DNA of 64,000 nucleotides from an uncultured Kiritimatiellota bacterium. Lineage in GTDB: Bacteria > Verrucomicrobiota > Kiritimatiellia > RFP12 > UBA1067. Where the stretch lies: contig CAKTZI010000001.1 of NCBI GenBank assembly GCA_934635385.1, positions 1-64,000 of the forward strand, given 5' to 3'. Below are positions 7,610 through 16,044 of the stretch, piece by piece; positions within the stretch are counted from its first letter, which is position 1; each line of letters begins with the position of its first letter. The position numbers and the translations under genes are program-made. Under the pieces are notes generated by a model, which searched no databases, was not told the origin of the DNA, and was given only the letters and a program-made list of their open reading frames with translations.

Positions 7610-8062
7610 TGGTTTCGTCGGGCGGGAGGTGCTTTGCCCGGCGCACGGACAAAACCGTGATGGCTCTTTGAAACGGCTGACGGGCACCGACGTCAGCCCC
7701 CGGCTGAACGAATTGCAAATTTTAGGTCTGACCTAATTTTGTAAATTCGGACGGCAAAACCTTTGCCTGCGGCCGCACAACTGGGCCGAAAGGAGAAGGA
7801 CTCGCGGAAACCCATCCGAGGCCCGCGAGGCGTACGCAGTCCTGCGTATTTGGCTTTGTTCGTAAGCGACCAAATCTACAAATCAAGAGCCGAATATGTG
7901 AGACGCGTTGCGTGGTTCATTCCGCGCGGCGTGTCTTCTATTCCGTGTTTTTGATTAGGTTGCTTGGTCGCACCTCGAACAGAGCATAGATGTTTGAAGG
8001 CACGCCGCTCCTTTTCTGCGCCCGGCGGCTGTGCCTTTGTCAGGTGGGTGCGGAAAGAAGGA
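7610..8062 (+). ncRNA. Long structured 5' leader RNA, copy 1 (unassigned family)
   Basis: About 450 nt with no convincing gene. Its order of helices matches the leader at 53003. (1) TCGGGCG 7618-7624 pairs TGCCCGG 7635-7641. (2) GGCTGACG 7675-7682 pairs CGTCAGCC 7691-7698. (3) An AT-rich hairpin lies at about 7710-7748. (4) GCTTTGTTCG 7853-7862 pairs CGAACAGAGC 7976-7985. (5) GCGACCAA 7866-7873 pairs TTGGTCGC 7964-7971. (6) AATCAA 7881-7886 pairs TTGATT 7951-7956. (7) A 15-bp hairpin lies at 7901-7936. (8) AAGGCAC 7997-8003 pairs GTGCCTT 8031-8037. It ends at AAGGA (8058-8062), the ribosome-binding site of the LRR gene. It matches no riboswitch, RNase P, tmRNA or 6S pattern I know. A cis-acting translational regulator is the likeliest role. 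Confidence 0.7.
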
Positions 8063-8070
8063 TATTGAAA

Positions 8071-11000
8071 ATGATTAGATGCTCGTTGTTGTTTGGAATA
8101 ACTGTCCTGATATCGTCAATAGGACTCGGCTATGATGGTTTGTGGACAGATTCTAATGGTGTTACATTCGAGTATGATGTGCTTGCGCAAGGGGAAATAA
8201 ATGTTGGTGTTAATTTTTGTATGCCTTTTTCTCCGATAGAGTTTCCATCAAGGATTGGTGGTTATCAAGTTTCGGGTATCAAACAGTCGTCATATAGTTC
8301 CCGAACAAACTTTGTTTCAGTGACCATTCCTAATGGTGTGACGAATATTGGTGTACGCGCGTTCTATGGGTGTAGCAATCTCACATCAATAAAGATTCCT
8401 GACGGTGTGACAAATATTGGCAGTGAGGCGTTCCGTGAGTGTACAAGTCTCGCCTCAATAACACTTCCTTTCGGCTTGACTCGCATAGATGACAAGACGT
8501 TCTTTGGTTGTTATAGGCTATCTTCGATAATGATGAATGATGGCGTGTCGAGCATAGGTGAGTATGCATTCGATGGTTGTTACAGCCTTACTTCGGTAAC
8601 GATACCCAACAGCGTGACAAATATTGGATGTCAGGCGTTTCGCGGCTGTAGTGCGCTATCCGCAATAATGATTCCCGACAGTGTAACGAATATTGGTAAT
8701 TATGCGTTTTATGGTTGTCGTAGCCTCGCCTCGGTGACGATACCTAACAGTGTGACAAACATAGGCGAACATGCGTTCTTTTTGTGCAGCAGTCTTGTCT
8801 CTATAACGATTCCTGCCAGTGTGTCGAGCATTGGAGAGTGGGCATTCGATGGTTGTTGCAGCCTTATTTCGATAACAATACCCGAAGGGGTGTCGAGCAT
8901 TGGACGGGGAGTTTTCCAAGGTTGTAGTAGCCTCACTTCTGTGACGATACCCAACAGTGTGACAAACATAGGAGAGCGCGCGTTCTCCAGTTGTAGTAGT
9001 CTCTCCTCGATAACACTCTCGAAGAATGTGAAGCGCATTGGCATTGGGGCGTTTTCTGCTTGCAGGAAGCTCGCCTCGGTAACAATCCCTATTGGCGTAA
9101 TAGAAATTGGTGATTATGCTTTCTCTGATTGCAGTGATCTTTCTTCGGTGATGATCTTTGACGGGCTGACAAGTATTGGCAATCATGTGTTCCATTGCTG
9201 CAGTAGCCTCGTTTCGATAACGATTCCAGACAGCGTGACAAGCATTGGCGATTATGCATTTTACGATTGCAATAAACTCGCTTCGATAATGATTCCTAAT
9301 AATGTGGCACACATTGGTGATGGGGCATTTCGTGGTTGCAGTAGTCTCACCTCGGTGACAATTCCGAATCGTGTGACGTACATCAGACAGGATACGTTCA
9401 AAGACTGCTGGGGACTCACTTCTGTGACAATACCAGACAGCGTGACCCGCATCGGGAATGATGCATTCTACGATTGTAGTAGTCTTACGTCTGTGACGAT
9501 ACCGGATAGTGTGACGAGCATAGGCAGCGATGCATTCTACGGTTGCAATGCTCTTTCTACAGTGATGACAATTCCAGATGGCGTGACAAGCATCGATGAA
9601 TACGCATTCAGTGGAAACAGAAATTTTACCTCGGTGATAATTCCAACCAGCGTAACGAATATTGGCAAGTGTGCATTCGCAGGATGTTCATTGACAACGG
9701 TAGTAATACCAGGAAATGTGAAGCATATTGGAGAAATTGCGTTCGGGGGGTGTTCGCAGCTTAGGACGATAACTCTTATGGAAGGGGTGAAGACTATAGG
9801 TGCATCTGCATTTGAAAGTTGTTACAGCCTGAAATCGATAACAATACCGAGAAGCGTTGTGGATATTGGAGAAAGGTCGTTTTATGATTGTGATGCGTTG
9901 ACTTCAGTGATAATGGAGGGCGGAGTGACGAACATTGGAAAACAGGCTTTTAGACTCTGCGAAGAACTGGCTTCGGTTACCATGCCAGACAGTGTGATGA
10001 GCATTGGGTATGGGGCATTCTCGGAAAGTGGACTGAAGTCTGTGACGATCCCCAAAAACATCAAAGATCTCAAAGGAGCCGTTTTTGAAAACTGTGCGTT
10101 GACCTCGGTGACGATACCAGAAGGAATTACGAACATTGGGGAGCTCGCATTTGGATACTGTCCATTAAGGTCTATTACGATACCTGGGAGCGTGATGCGG
10201 ATTGGGGTTGGGGCTTTTGTGGACTGCAAGCAGTTGCAATCAGTGTTGCTAACGGAAGGCGTGAAAGAGATAGGTGATTCGGCATTTTCAACTTGTGCGC
10301 TGTTAACGTCTGTGATTATCCCTGAAGGTGTGCTGAACATTGGCGGAGACTCGTTTGCGGGATGCAGGAATTTGGCGACTTTGATATTGCCAAGCACGGT
10401 TACAAATATTGGAGAATCCGCCTTTGTGTCGTGCCCGTTACGGTCAATGACATTGCCGGATGGAATAGCGAATATACATGATCGCACTTTTTTCAATTGC
10501 AAATTGCTTGAAACCGTGATCATGCCGAATGGTGTGACGGGCATCGGAAAACATGCGTTCAGCGGCTGTAGTCGTCTTACTTCAATAACTATTCCAGACA
10601 GCGTGACGAGCATTGGCGATGAGGCGTTTCTGGGTTGTAGTGGTCTCAGGTCGATAATGATACCTGACAGCGTCGCGTACATCGGGAATGCGGCGTTTAT
10701 AGGGTGTGATGGACTTGCTGACACTGAGGGATTCGTTGTTGCGAAAGAGACGCTATATGATTATGTAGGTGGTGCTACCAAGGTTATGATACCAGACAAT
10801 GTGACTCACATCAGTGAGTATGCGTTTTCAAGCAACAGAAAGCTCATTTCGGTGACAATCCCAGACAGTGTGGTGAGCATCGGCGAAAAAGTGTTCTACA
10901 GATGTAGCAGTCTTATCTCGGTGACGATTCCGAACAGGGTAACGAGTATCGGCAAGTATGCGTTCTCCGGATGCTCAAATTCGCTGTATGATACGACAAC

Positions 11001-11970
11001 AATTCCGGGACTTAAACTGGTCGATGGATGGGTTGTCGGCTATGATTCAAATTTGGCTATAGATTCTCACCTGACAGGAATAAGAGGCATTGTAGGGTGT
11101 GCGCTCAAGGATTGTGGTACGCTTACGTCAGTATATATTCCCAAGACTTGGGTGAGTATCGGTGTTGAGGCGTTCTATGGTTGTTGGAATCTCAAATCGA
11201 TAACGATTCCCGGTAACGTGACAAGTATTGGAGAGAGGGCGTTCGCGGGTTGCACTTTGGGAGGGCTTACATCGATAACAATCCCCAGTAGCGTGACGTG
11301 CATTGGCAATGAGGCATTCCATAGCAGATCCCTGACAACGGTTTTTGTTAATAAAGGAGATGGTCTTCGTGTGAAGAATATGCTCAGAAATTCTGGATCG
11401 GACATTGACATTGACAAAATCTCATTTTTTGAGATAAGGTTACCCATTATTGACGGCGACGACGGGGCGAGCGTGACGGGCGATGCCGAGACGGGGTTTG
11501 TTGTGAAGCCGAGTGCGGGAATGGCGGATGTCGTCGTGGAGATTCCAGATGGCGTGGACGCGGCGAAGGTGACGGTCGCCATCTCGCCAGACGTGAAGTC
11601 GGTCGCGCCGAACGGCGCGAAGGTGCGGGTCGTGCGGGACGGGGCGGACATCACGGACTTCCTCGACATCCCGGCGGCAGTCGGCGGCGTCATCGACCTC
11701 GGCGCGGCGACGGTGAAGCCGGAGTTCGCGAACGAGCCGCTTGACGTGGCGAAGGGGGCGAAGATCGACCTCTCGACACCCACCCCTCAACTCTCAACCT
11801 CCCCGACGCGCAAGGGTCTCGCCTACCGCCTGAAGGAGGGCGCGACCTTGGAGGCGATGGAGGCGAATACGACAGGCGACTCGACCGTTGGCGACGGACA
11901 GCCGTGGACGCCGAAGGTGACGGTCAAGGGCGGCGCGAGCGGCTTCTACTCGATCCGCGTCAGCAAGTAG
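8071..11970 (+). CDS. Giant BspA-type leucine-rich-repeat secreted protein
   Basis: A 1,299-residue protein. A signal peptide (MIRCSLLFGITVLISSIGLG) is followed by roughly 45 tandem BspA/LRR_5 repeats of 23 residues (consensus like SVTIPNSVTNIGDYAFYGC) to about residue 1,105, then a ~170-residue C-terminal domain (VVKPSAGMADVVVEIPDG, GLAYRLKEGATLEAM, QPWTPKVTVKGG). ATG 8071 has AAGGA eight bases upstream; an earlier ATG at 7990 lies inside the leader helices and would precede the signal peptide. The repeat region is AT-rich, while the C-terminal part from about 11,450 is GC-rich like the rest of the genome, so the gene looks mosaic. Probable surface adhesin or binding protein, expressed under the structured leader RNA. 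Confidence 0.9.
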   Translation: MIRCSLLFGITVLISSIGLGYDGLWTDSNGVTFEYDVLAQGEINVGVNFCMPFSPIEFPSRIGGYQVSGIKQSSYSSRTNFVSVTIPNGVTNIGVRAFYGCSNLTSIKIPDGVTNIGSEAFRECTSLASITLPFGLTRIDDKTFFGCYRLSSIMMNDGVSSIGEYAFDGCYSLTSVTIPNSVTNIGCQAFRGCSALSAIMIPDSVTNIGNYAFYGCRSLASVTIPNSVTNIGEHAFFLCSSLVSITIPASVSSIGEWAFDGCCSLISITIPEGVSSIGRGVFQGCSSLTSVTIPNSVTNIGERAFSSCSSLSSITLSKNVKRIGIGAFSACRKLASVTIPIGVIEIGDYAFSDCSDLSSVMIFDGLTSIGNHVFHCCSSLVSITIPDSVTSIGDYAFYDCNKLASIMIPNNVAHIGDGAFRGCSSLTSVTIPNRVTYIRQDTFKDCWGLTSVTIPDSVTRIGNDAFYDCSSLTSVTIPDSVTSIGSDAFYGCNALSTVMTIPDGVTSIDEYAFSGNRNFTSVIIPTSVTNIGKCAFAGCSLTTVVIPGNVKHIGEIAFGGCSQLRTITLMEGVKTIGASAFESCYSLKSITIPRSVVDIGERSFYDCDALTSVIMEGGVTNIGKQAFRLCEELASVTMPDSVMSIGYGAFSESGLKSVTIPKNIKDLKGAVFENCALTSVTIPEGITNIGELAFGYCPLRSITIPGSVMRIGVGAFVDCKQLQSVLLTEGVKEIGDSAFSTCALLTSVIIPEGVLNIGGDSFAGCRNLATLILPSTVTNIGESAFVSCPLRSMTLPDGIANIHDRTFFNCKLLETVIMPNGVTGIGKHAFSGCSRLTSITIPDSVTSIGDEAFLGCSGLRSIMIPDSVAYIGNAAFIGCDGLADTEGFVVAKETLYDYVGGATKVMIPDNVTHISEYAFSSNRKLISVTIPDSVVSIGEKVFYRCSSLISVTIPNRVTSIGKYAFSGCSNSLYDTTTIPGLKLVDGWVVGYDSNLAIDSHLTGIRGIVGCALKDCGTLTSVYIPKTWVSIGVEAFYGCWNLKSITIPGNVTSIGERAFAGCTLGGLTSITIPSSVTCIGNEAFHSRSLTTVFVNKGDGLRVKNMLRNSGSDIDIDKISFFEIRLPIIDGDDGASVTGDAETGFVVKPSAGMADVVVEIPDGVDAAKVTVAISPDVKSVAPNGAKVRVVRDGADITDFLDIPAAVGGVIDLGAATVKPEFANEPLDVAKGAKIDLSTPTPQLSTSPTRKGLAYRLKEGATLEAMEANTTGDSTVGDGQPWTPKVTVKGGASGFYSIRVSK

Positions 11971-11993
11971 CCGCCGGAAAAAGACACGCATGG

Positions 11994-12066
11994 CGAACCA
12001 CCGCATTTATATAAATGCGGTGGTTCGTTGTCTCTTGAGAGAGTCGCCCCGATGCCTCTCTTTTTT
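11994..12066 (+). terminator. Two terminator hairpins after the LRR gene
   Basis: 11994-12027 is a perfect 34-base palindrome (arms CGAACCACCGCATTTAT and its complement). It is followed by AGAGAG 12038-12043 pairing CTCTCT 12056-12061 and then a T-run to 12066, a standard intrinsic terminator. Together they separate the LRR gene from the next promoter. Confidence 0.7.
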
Positions 12067-12090
12067 GGCAAGTTTCAGGCAAAGACGCAT

Positions 12091-12120
12091 TTGCGGGAAT
12101 CGTCATCAACATGATATAAT
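12091..12120 (+). promoter_or_regulatory. Promoter for a probably leaderless mRNA
   Basis: TTGCGG (12091-12096), 18-bp spacer, TATAAT (12115-12120) preceded by TGA. ATG 12129 begins only eight bases after the -10 box, so transcription should begin at or within 1-3 nt of the start codon. Confidence 0.65.
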
Positions 12121-12128
12121 TCCGTCCG

Positions 12129-15100
12129 ATGAGAACATTTGCGGAAATCTTTCGTGCTCCGTGCTTCGTGTGGGCTTGTGCAGCCCTTGCGGGCGGATGC
12201 CTCGCGGCGGCGGCCGCTGTGTGCGCACGAAAGTTTCTGCTTGGGCTTTCGGAACAGTTCATCAAGTTGCCCCCGTCCACCAAGGCCGTCATCGTGACGG
12301 CGGTCGTCGTCGCGACGGTCTTCGCGCAGAAGCCGGGGAATGTAACCACGGATTCTCACGGATTTACACGGATTGAGGAGGTGTCTGCGACGCCTAACAC
12401 ATGCGCCGAAGAAACGCAAAGCGTTTCGGAGGGGACCTTCGCCGAAAGCGAACCCGAAGGGCGCGCAAGCGGGCGCGAGGAAACGGAGGGCGGAAGACAC
12501 GGAGAGGGAAATGAGGTTTTAGACAGGATTGACGGTGATGAGATAGACTCTTCTAATCCTGTGAATCCTGTCAAAGAAACTCCGTGTCACCCTTCCTCCG
12601 TTTCCTCCGCGTTCAGCGCCGCAGGCAACCCCGCCCTCTCGTCCAATGACGTGGTGCGCGGCTATCGCCTTGAAACGGTGCGGACGAACGCGGCCGACTT
12701 CAGCAAGAGGCCGACAAACGCGCGGCTCGTCGGCACGTGGCACCTCACCGATGCCTACAGGGGGCGAGCGCGAGCGCAACTGAATGGCTTCCGCTTCCCC
12801 ATCGGCAACCACGTCGTGACGTCGCTCTGGGCGCACACGTGGGGCAAGGTGCGTCCGCAGCTGCGGAACGCCTCGAACGAGATCGTCGTCGTTGGTGCGC
12901 CGATGTTCGCGCGGCACGACCAATCCTACCTCTGGACGGCGGCGACCACGAACGGCTCTGTTCTGCTGACGTGGGAGAATTTCTTCCTCGGCAACCCATA
13001 CGAGAGAAAAGAAACCACGGATTGTCACGGATTGACACGGATTGGGGATGAAAAGCCTACGGCGTTAAACACGGAGAAGTTTGAGGAACGGAGGCACGGA
13101 GAGAAAAATGCGACTCCGTGTCTCTCAAACTCCGTTTCCTCCGTGTTAGGCGACAGCAATCCCCTTGTGGTTCATCCTCCCGTCAACGCCCAGCTCGAAC
13201 TCTTCCCGAACGGCGACTTCATCGCACGCTCGAATGAGGTGGAGCGCATCTATCGCCGCGTGAATCCAGACGACTGGGACGACGACGGCATCCCGAACGA
13301 CGAAGACGCCGAACCTTTCGCCCCGGCGGACGAGCCGCAGTTCGGCCCACACCAGACGCTGCCGGATGGCGCAAACACGAACGCCTACTGCTGGGTCGAT
13401 CTCGTCGTGCGCCGCGCCAACGCGAAGGTGACGTTCGCGGGCGACGGCGAGTCGGATCTCGCCGACCCCGCGTTCATCGCCGAGGTGGACGTGACGAACC
13501 GCGTCACGCTCCTCATCGGCAAGACCTACCGCGTGACGTGCCCGGTGCCGTTCGAGGTCGCCGGCAAGTCGAGCGACGACATCGAGGAGTCGTGGGAGGA
13601 GGACGGGGCTGCTTTGTGGCTACATTGGCCTGTTTCGATAGCTCTTAAGCCTGCGGCGCTTAACACGGAGGAGACGGAGGCTGGGAGACACGGAGAAAGT
13701 TCTAAGAAGAGTGCGTGCCAGACTGTCGCACCCGCGACACTTCCCTACGCTCCGTGCCTCCGATCCTCTGCCATCTCCGCGTTAGGCGCCGCAGGCCTCT
13801 CCGTGTTCAGCGAAAGCAACACGCCCGCAACTTCCTTCACACTCTTACCCTCCTTCCAAACATTCTCCAAACCGTCCAAATCTTTCACAATGCAAGTTGT
13901 TCCCTCTGGCCTTGGTGGGGCGTTCACGTGGACGAACGTCTGCTGCCGCGTCTCGGGGAGCGGCTACACGTTCTCAATCACGTGCGGCGACGGCTGCTCC
14001 TGCGGCGGCTGCACCGCCACAGGCTACCTCGAATACGAGGGCTACCGCCTCCCGGCCTACGGCGGCTTCTGCGGCTGCAGCGGAAGCGTCGACCACCCCG
14101 GCGGCGAAGAGGCCCCCGACGAGAGGCCGCCCCTGCCGGGCGCGTCGGCGACGTTCTCGAAGCGCGTCGTCTTTTTCGAGGACGAGTACGAGAACGCGCC
14201 GAGAGAACTCGTCCCGTGGCGGTCGACCGAGACGGAACTCGACTGCTGGGCGTACGGCGGCACGCGCGGCGGGCACGTCCGCATCGAGCTCGCGGGCGCG
14301 GACGGCCTCGTGCCCTACGGCGGACGCCCCCTGCCGTTCGAGCAGGACCTGGAGCCGGGCGAGGAGGTCGCGTTCAAGACCGCCTACCGCGCCGTCAGAC
14401 CAAGCGGCGGCAAGGACGACATCGTCGTCACGGCGACGTTCACGGAGAACGAGACGGGCTGGACGGAATCGACCGTCGACAAGGCGACGGCGATTCGGCT
14501 TGAGTTTGATGCTGTTGCAGAAGCCCCGACGAACAAGAATCCGGGCAGACGCAAGCTGGGGGTGCGTGAACGGTTGAACTGTTTCCAATACCCGTCGTCG
14601 CCTTCTGTTGAATGGGTGACTTCAGGTGGAGGATCAATGATGGACGGAGGGCGTCAGTTTCAATGTCCTTTGCGTGCCGCCACCAATCCTTTGATTGCGA
14701 GATGTCAAGGAGTGGAATATGTGCCGTCCCTGCATGTCGTTGAGCCGGAGGGCATTGAAGTCCGAAATGTAACGCCCGTCACCTACGGCGTTGCGACGAA
14801 TCATGCCGGAGGCATCGGGATGCGCTTTGAACTGTTCCTGAAGCCTTTTGACGTCAGTTTTAGTGAAATTGCAGTCGAAGAGATCCCTTGCGAAAGAGGT
14901 GAACGCACCGGATACTTTGACAGGCCCGAATTTGTCGCGTTGCAAAGTCACACGACGTTAAACGGTGCAGGGAGATGGATGAATGTCAGCGAAGAGGACA
15001 ATGGCTATGGCCTTGATTATGCGGAAATCGACTCGACGATTCCGCGTGTGAAGCCCTCTGGCGAATTCACGTCCGAGTTGCAATACGGATGGACAGATGG

Positions 15101-15314
15101 TTCTGTTCTTTGGCCGATTCCCTCTGGATGGGGCGAGAAAGACAGGGTGAAAGGAGATTTGCCGGAAGCCGAAATCCAAGAGAGCGTGACAAGCTTGATG
15201 ACAATTCAAGCTTCGGGACGAAGCGGTGTGCGAAAGTTCCGCCATCAGGTGACGCGAGACATTGACGGGACAATCTTTCTCGACGGTGTTCATGTGAAAG
15301 GAAAACAGGAATGA
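12129..15314 (+). CDS. Large membrane-anchored or exported protein with repeat-derived insertions
   Basis: A 1,061-residue protein, not recognised as a named family. Two hydrophobic segments near the N-terminus (about 10-33 and 53-68) suggest membrane insertion. A region rich in DDWDDDGIPNDEDAEPF (about 375-400) resembles calcium-binding thrombospondin-3-like repeats. A Cys-rich stretch (CGDGCSCGGCTATGYLEYEG, then FCGCSG) lies at about 615-655. The C-terminus ends TRDIDGTIFLDGVHVKGKQE. Three palindromic repeat elements lie inside the frame and add peptides such as TTDSHGFTRI and NTEETEAGRHGE. ATG 12129 follows the promoter closely and appears leaderless. It overlaps the next lipoprotein gene by ATGA. 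Confidence 0.75.
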   Translation: MRTFAEIFRAPCFVWACAALAGGCLAAAAAVCARKFLLGLSEQFIKLPPSTKAVIVTAVVVATVFAQKPGNVTTDSHGFTRIEEVSATPNTCAEETQSVSEGTFAESEPEGRASGREETEGGRHGEGNEVLDRIDGDEIDSSNPVNPVKETPCHPSSVSSAFSAAGNPALSSNDVVRGYRLETVRTNAADFSKRPTNARLVGTWHLTDAYRGRARAQLNGFRFPIGNHVVTSLWAHTWGKVRPQLRNASNEIVVVGAPMFARHDQSYLWTAATTNGSVLLTWENFFLGNPYERKETTDCHGLTRIGDEKPTALNTEKFEERRHGEKNATPCLSNSVSSVLGDSNPLVVHPPVNAQLELFPNGDFIARSNEVERIYRRVNPDDWDDDGIPNDEDAEPFAPADEPQFGPHQTLPDGANTNAYCWVDLVVRRANAKVTFAGDGESDLADPAFIAEVDVTNRVTLLIGKTYRVTCPVPFEVAGKSSDDIEESWEEDGAALWLHWPVSIALKPAALNTEETEAGRHGESSKKSACQTVAPATLPYAPCLRSSAISALGAAGLSVFSESNTPATSFTLLPSFQTFSKPSKSFTMQVVPSGLGGAFTWTNVCCRVSGSGYTFSITCGDGCSCGGCTATGYLEYEGYRLPAYGGFCGCSGSVDHPGGEEAPDERPPLPGASATFSKRVVFFEDEYENAPRELVPWRSTETELDCWAYGGTRGGHVRIELAGADGLVPYGGRPLPFEQDLEPGEEVAFKTAYRAVRPSGGKDDIVVTATFTENETGWTESTVDKATAIRLEFDAVAEAPTNKNPGRRKLGVRERLNCFQYPSSPSVEWVTSGGGSMMDGGRQFQCPLRAATNPLIARCQGVEYVPSLHVVEPEGIEVRNVTPVTYGVATNHAGGIGMRFELFLKPFDVSFSEIAVEEIPCERGERTGYFDRPEFVALQSHTTLNGAGRWMNVSEEDNGYGLDYAEIDSTIPRVKPSGEFTSELQYGWTDGSVLWPIPSGWGEKDRVKGDLPEAEIQESVTSLMTIQASGRSGVRKFRHQVTRDIDGTIFLDGVHVKGKQE
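12344..12630. repeat. ACGGAG-class palindromic repeat element inside a gene, copy 1
   Basis: A composite repeat. Tandem CACGGATT-type units lie at 12344-12380. An inverted pair, GAGGAAACGGAGGGCGGAAG and on to 12504 (from 12477), matches 12580-12607 on the opposite strand. A nested pair, GACAGGATT 12519-12527 and AATCCTGTC 12564-12572, lies within. It keeps the host gene in frame and encodes extra hydrophilic residues. Confidence 0.75.
13009..13147. repeat. ACGGAG-class palindromic repeat element inside a gene, copy 2
   Basis: CACGGATT-type tandem units at 13013-13045 are followed by an inverted pair: AACACGGAG with two more ACGGAG units (13068-13101), against 13114-13147 (CTCCGTG ... CTCCGTGTT). 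The layout matches copy 1, and the element again stays in frame with the host gene. Confidence 0.75.
13649..13810. repeat. ACGGAG-class palindromic repeat element inside a gene, copy 3
   Basis: The outer arms GCCTGCGGCGCTTAAC (13649-13664) and GTTAGGCGCCGCAGGC (13781-13796) pair. Inner ACGGAG units at 13665-13695 oppose CTCCG units at 13750-13780. The element is in frame and adds about 50 residues to the host protein. A short run of CCAAAC units follows at about 13853-13882. Confidence 0.75.
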
Positions 15315-15964
15315 AAACAGTGGTGGCAATGCTGATGCTGATTCTCGTGTGCGGCTGTGGAGAGCAACAGGAATCCAGCAAGGCGCGCGATCGGATAGAC
15401 GATGACATTGCAAGATTCATGCCGCCAATCGGTGGAACGAACCATCTGCAAGAGAAGGCTTCCTTTCTCGCAAGGAAAATCAGGGCCTTGCCGAATTATG
15501 AGGAACGCCGCGCGCGCGTCAGGCAATGGGTCGATGGCATGTTGTCCTTTGACATGCGGACACTGGACTTCTACAGTCAGGGGCGCAACATCCGTGCCGT
15601 GCACGATTTGGTCATGTCTGAGGTTCGCGAGGCGTTGGACGACGATTCTTCCTCGGCAACAGTGGATGTGTGGGACTTTTACTTGCGGATGCTGAAGTGG
15701 CTGCGCGACCAGACGGACAGGTTGGAAACAATCGACAGGTCGCCAAGCGGAATGACGGGAAACTGTGTGACAAATGCCGTGCAGGCAAAGGTGTTCAGAG
15801 ATTGGTTCAACTGTTATACTCTTTGTTCAGGGACTTACAAGGCGACGGTTCGTCGGCTTGAAAAACGAGAACTTAACGCCCTAAGAAAAAAGGGAATTCC
15901 ATCTTCGACGTGCGAGGAACTTAGACGGCGATTGGTAGAGTTCATGGAGGGCAATGGAGAATGA
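15311..15964 (+). CDS. Predicted lipoprotein
   Basis: A 217-residue protein with a lipoprotein signal (MKTVVAMLMLILVCGCGEQQ; lipobox LVCGC, probable lipidated Cys at about 15). The mature part is mostly helical and charged (KIRALPNYEERRARVRQW, MLKWLRDQTDRLETI) with no recognised domain. It starts inside the last codons of the preceding gene (ATGA overlap), so it is translationally coupled and probably assembles with that protein at the envelope. Function unknown. Confidence 0.75.
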   Translation: MKTVVAMLMLILVCGCGEQQESSKARDRIDDDIARFMPPIGGTNHLQEKASFLARKIRALPNYEERRARVRQWVDGMLSFDMRTLDFYSQGRNIRAVHDLVMSEVREALDDDSSSATVDVWDFYLRMLKWLRDQTDRLETIDRSPSGMTGNCVTNAVQAKVFRDWFNCYTLCSGTYKATVRRLEKRELNALRKKGIPSSTCEELRRRLVEFMEGNGE

Positions 15965-16044
15965 ATAATGTGCAAAAACACAGCAATGTCGTCCGCCGTG
16001 AAATTGGCGGCGGCATCATCCTTAACGGAGTACGGGTACAATGA
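15961..16044 (+). CDS. 27-residue peptide resembling the C-terminus of the protein at 12129
   Basis: It reads HSNVVRREIGGGIILNGVRV, which lines up with HQVTRDIDGTIFLDGVHV at the end of the 12129 gene product. It overlaps the gene before and the gene after by ATGA, so it could be translated by coupling. It may be a relic of a duplicated C-terminus retained as a coupling peptide, or a real small protein. Confidence 0.5.
   Translation: MNNVQKHSNVVRREIGGGIILNGVRVQ

Noticed and set aside
4842..7718. 958-residue minus-strand open frame
   Set aside because: It runs antisense to KFG gene 2, the second AAA ATPase gene and the leader promoter, all of which have clear motifs and signals. It has no recognisable protein feature.
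7763..7954. 63-codon open frame in the leader of the LRR gene
   Set aside because: It crosses several conserved helices, has no ribosome-binding site and no counterpart in the second leader copy.
7610..8062. Possible RNase P RNA, tmRNA, 6S RNA, group I or group II intron
   Set aside because: I found no GAGGAAAGUCC-type P4 element, no tRNA-like ends or tag frame, no intron domain V and no P7-like core. Two copies directly ahead of start codons fit a leader better.
8341..11330. Regular DNA repeats every 69 bases, reminiscent of a CRISPR or tandem array
   Set aside because: The period equals 23 codons and the repeats translate to BspA leucine-rich repeats in one frame. There are no unique spacers between identical units.
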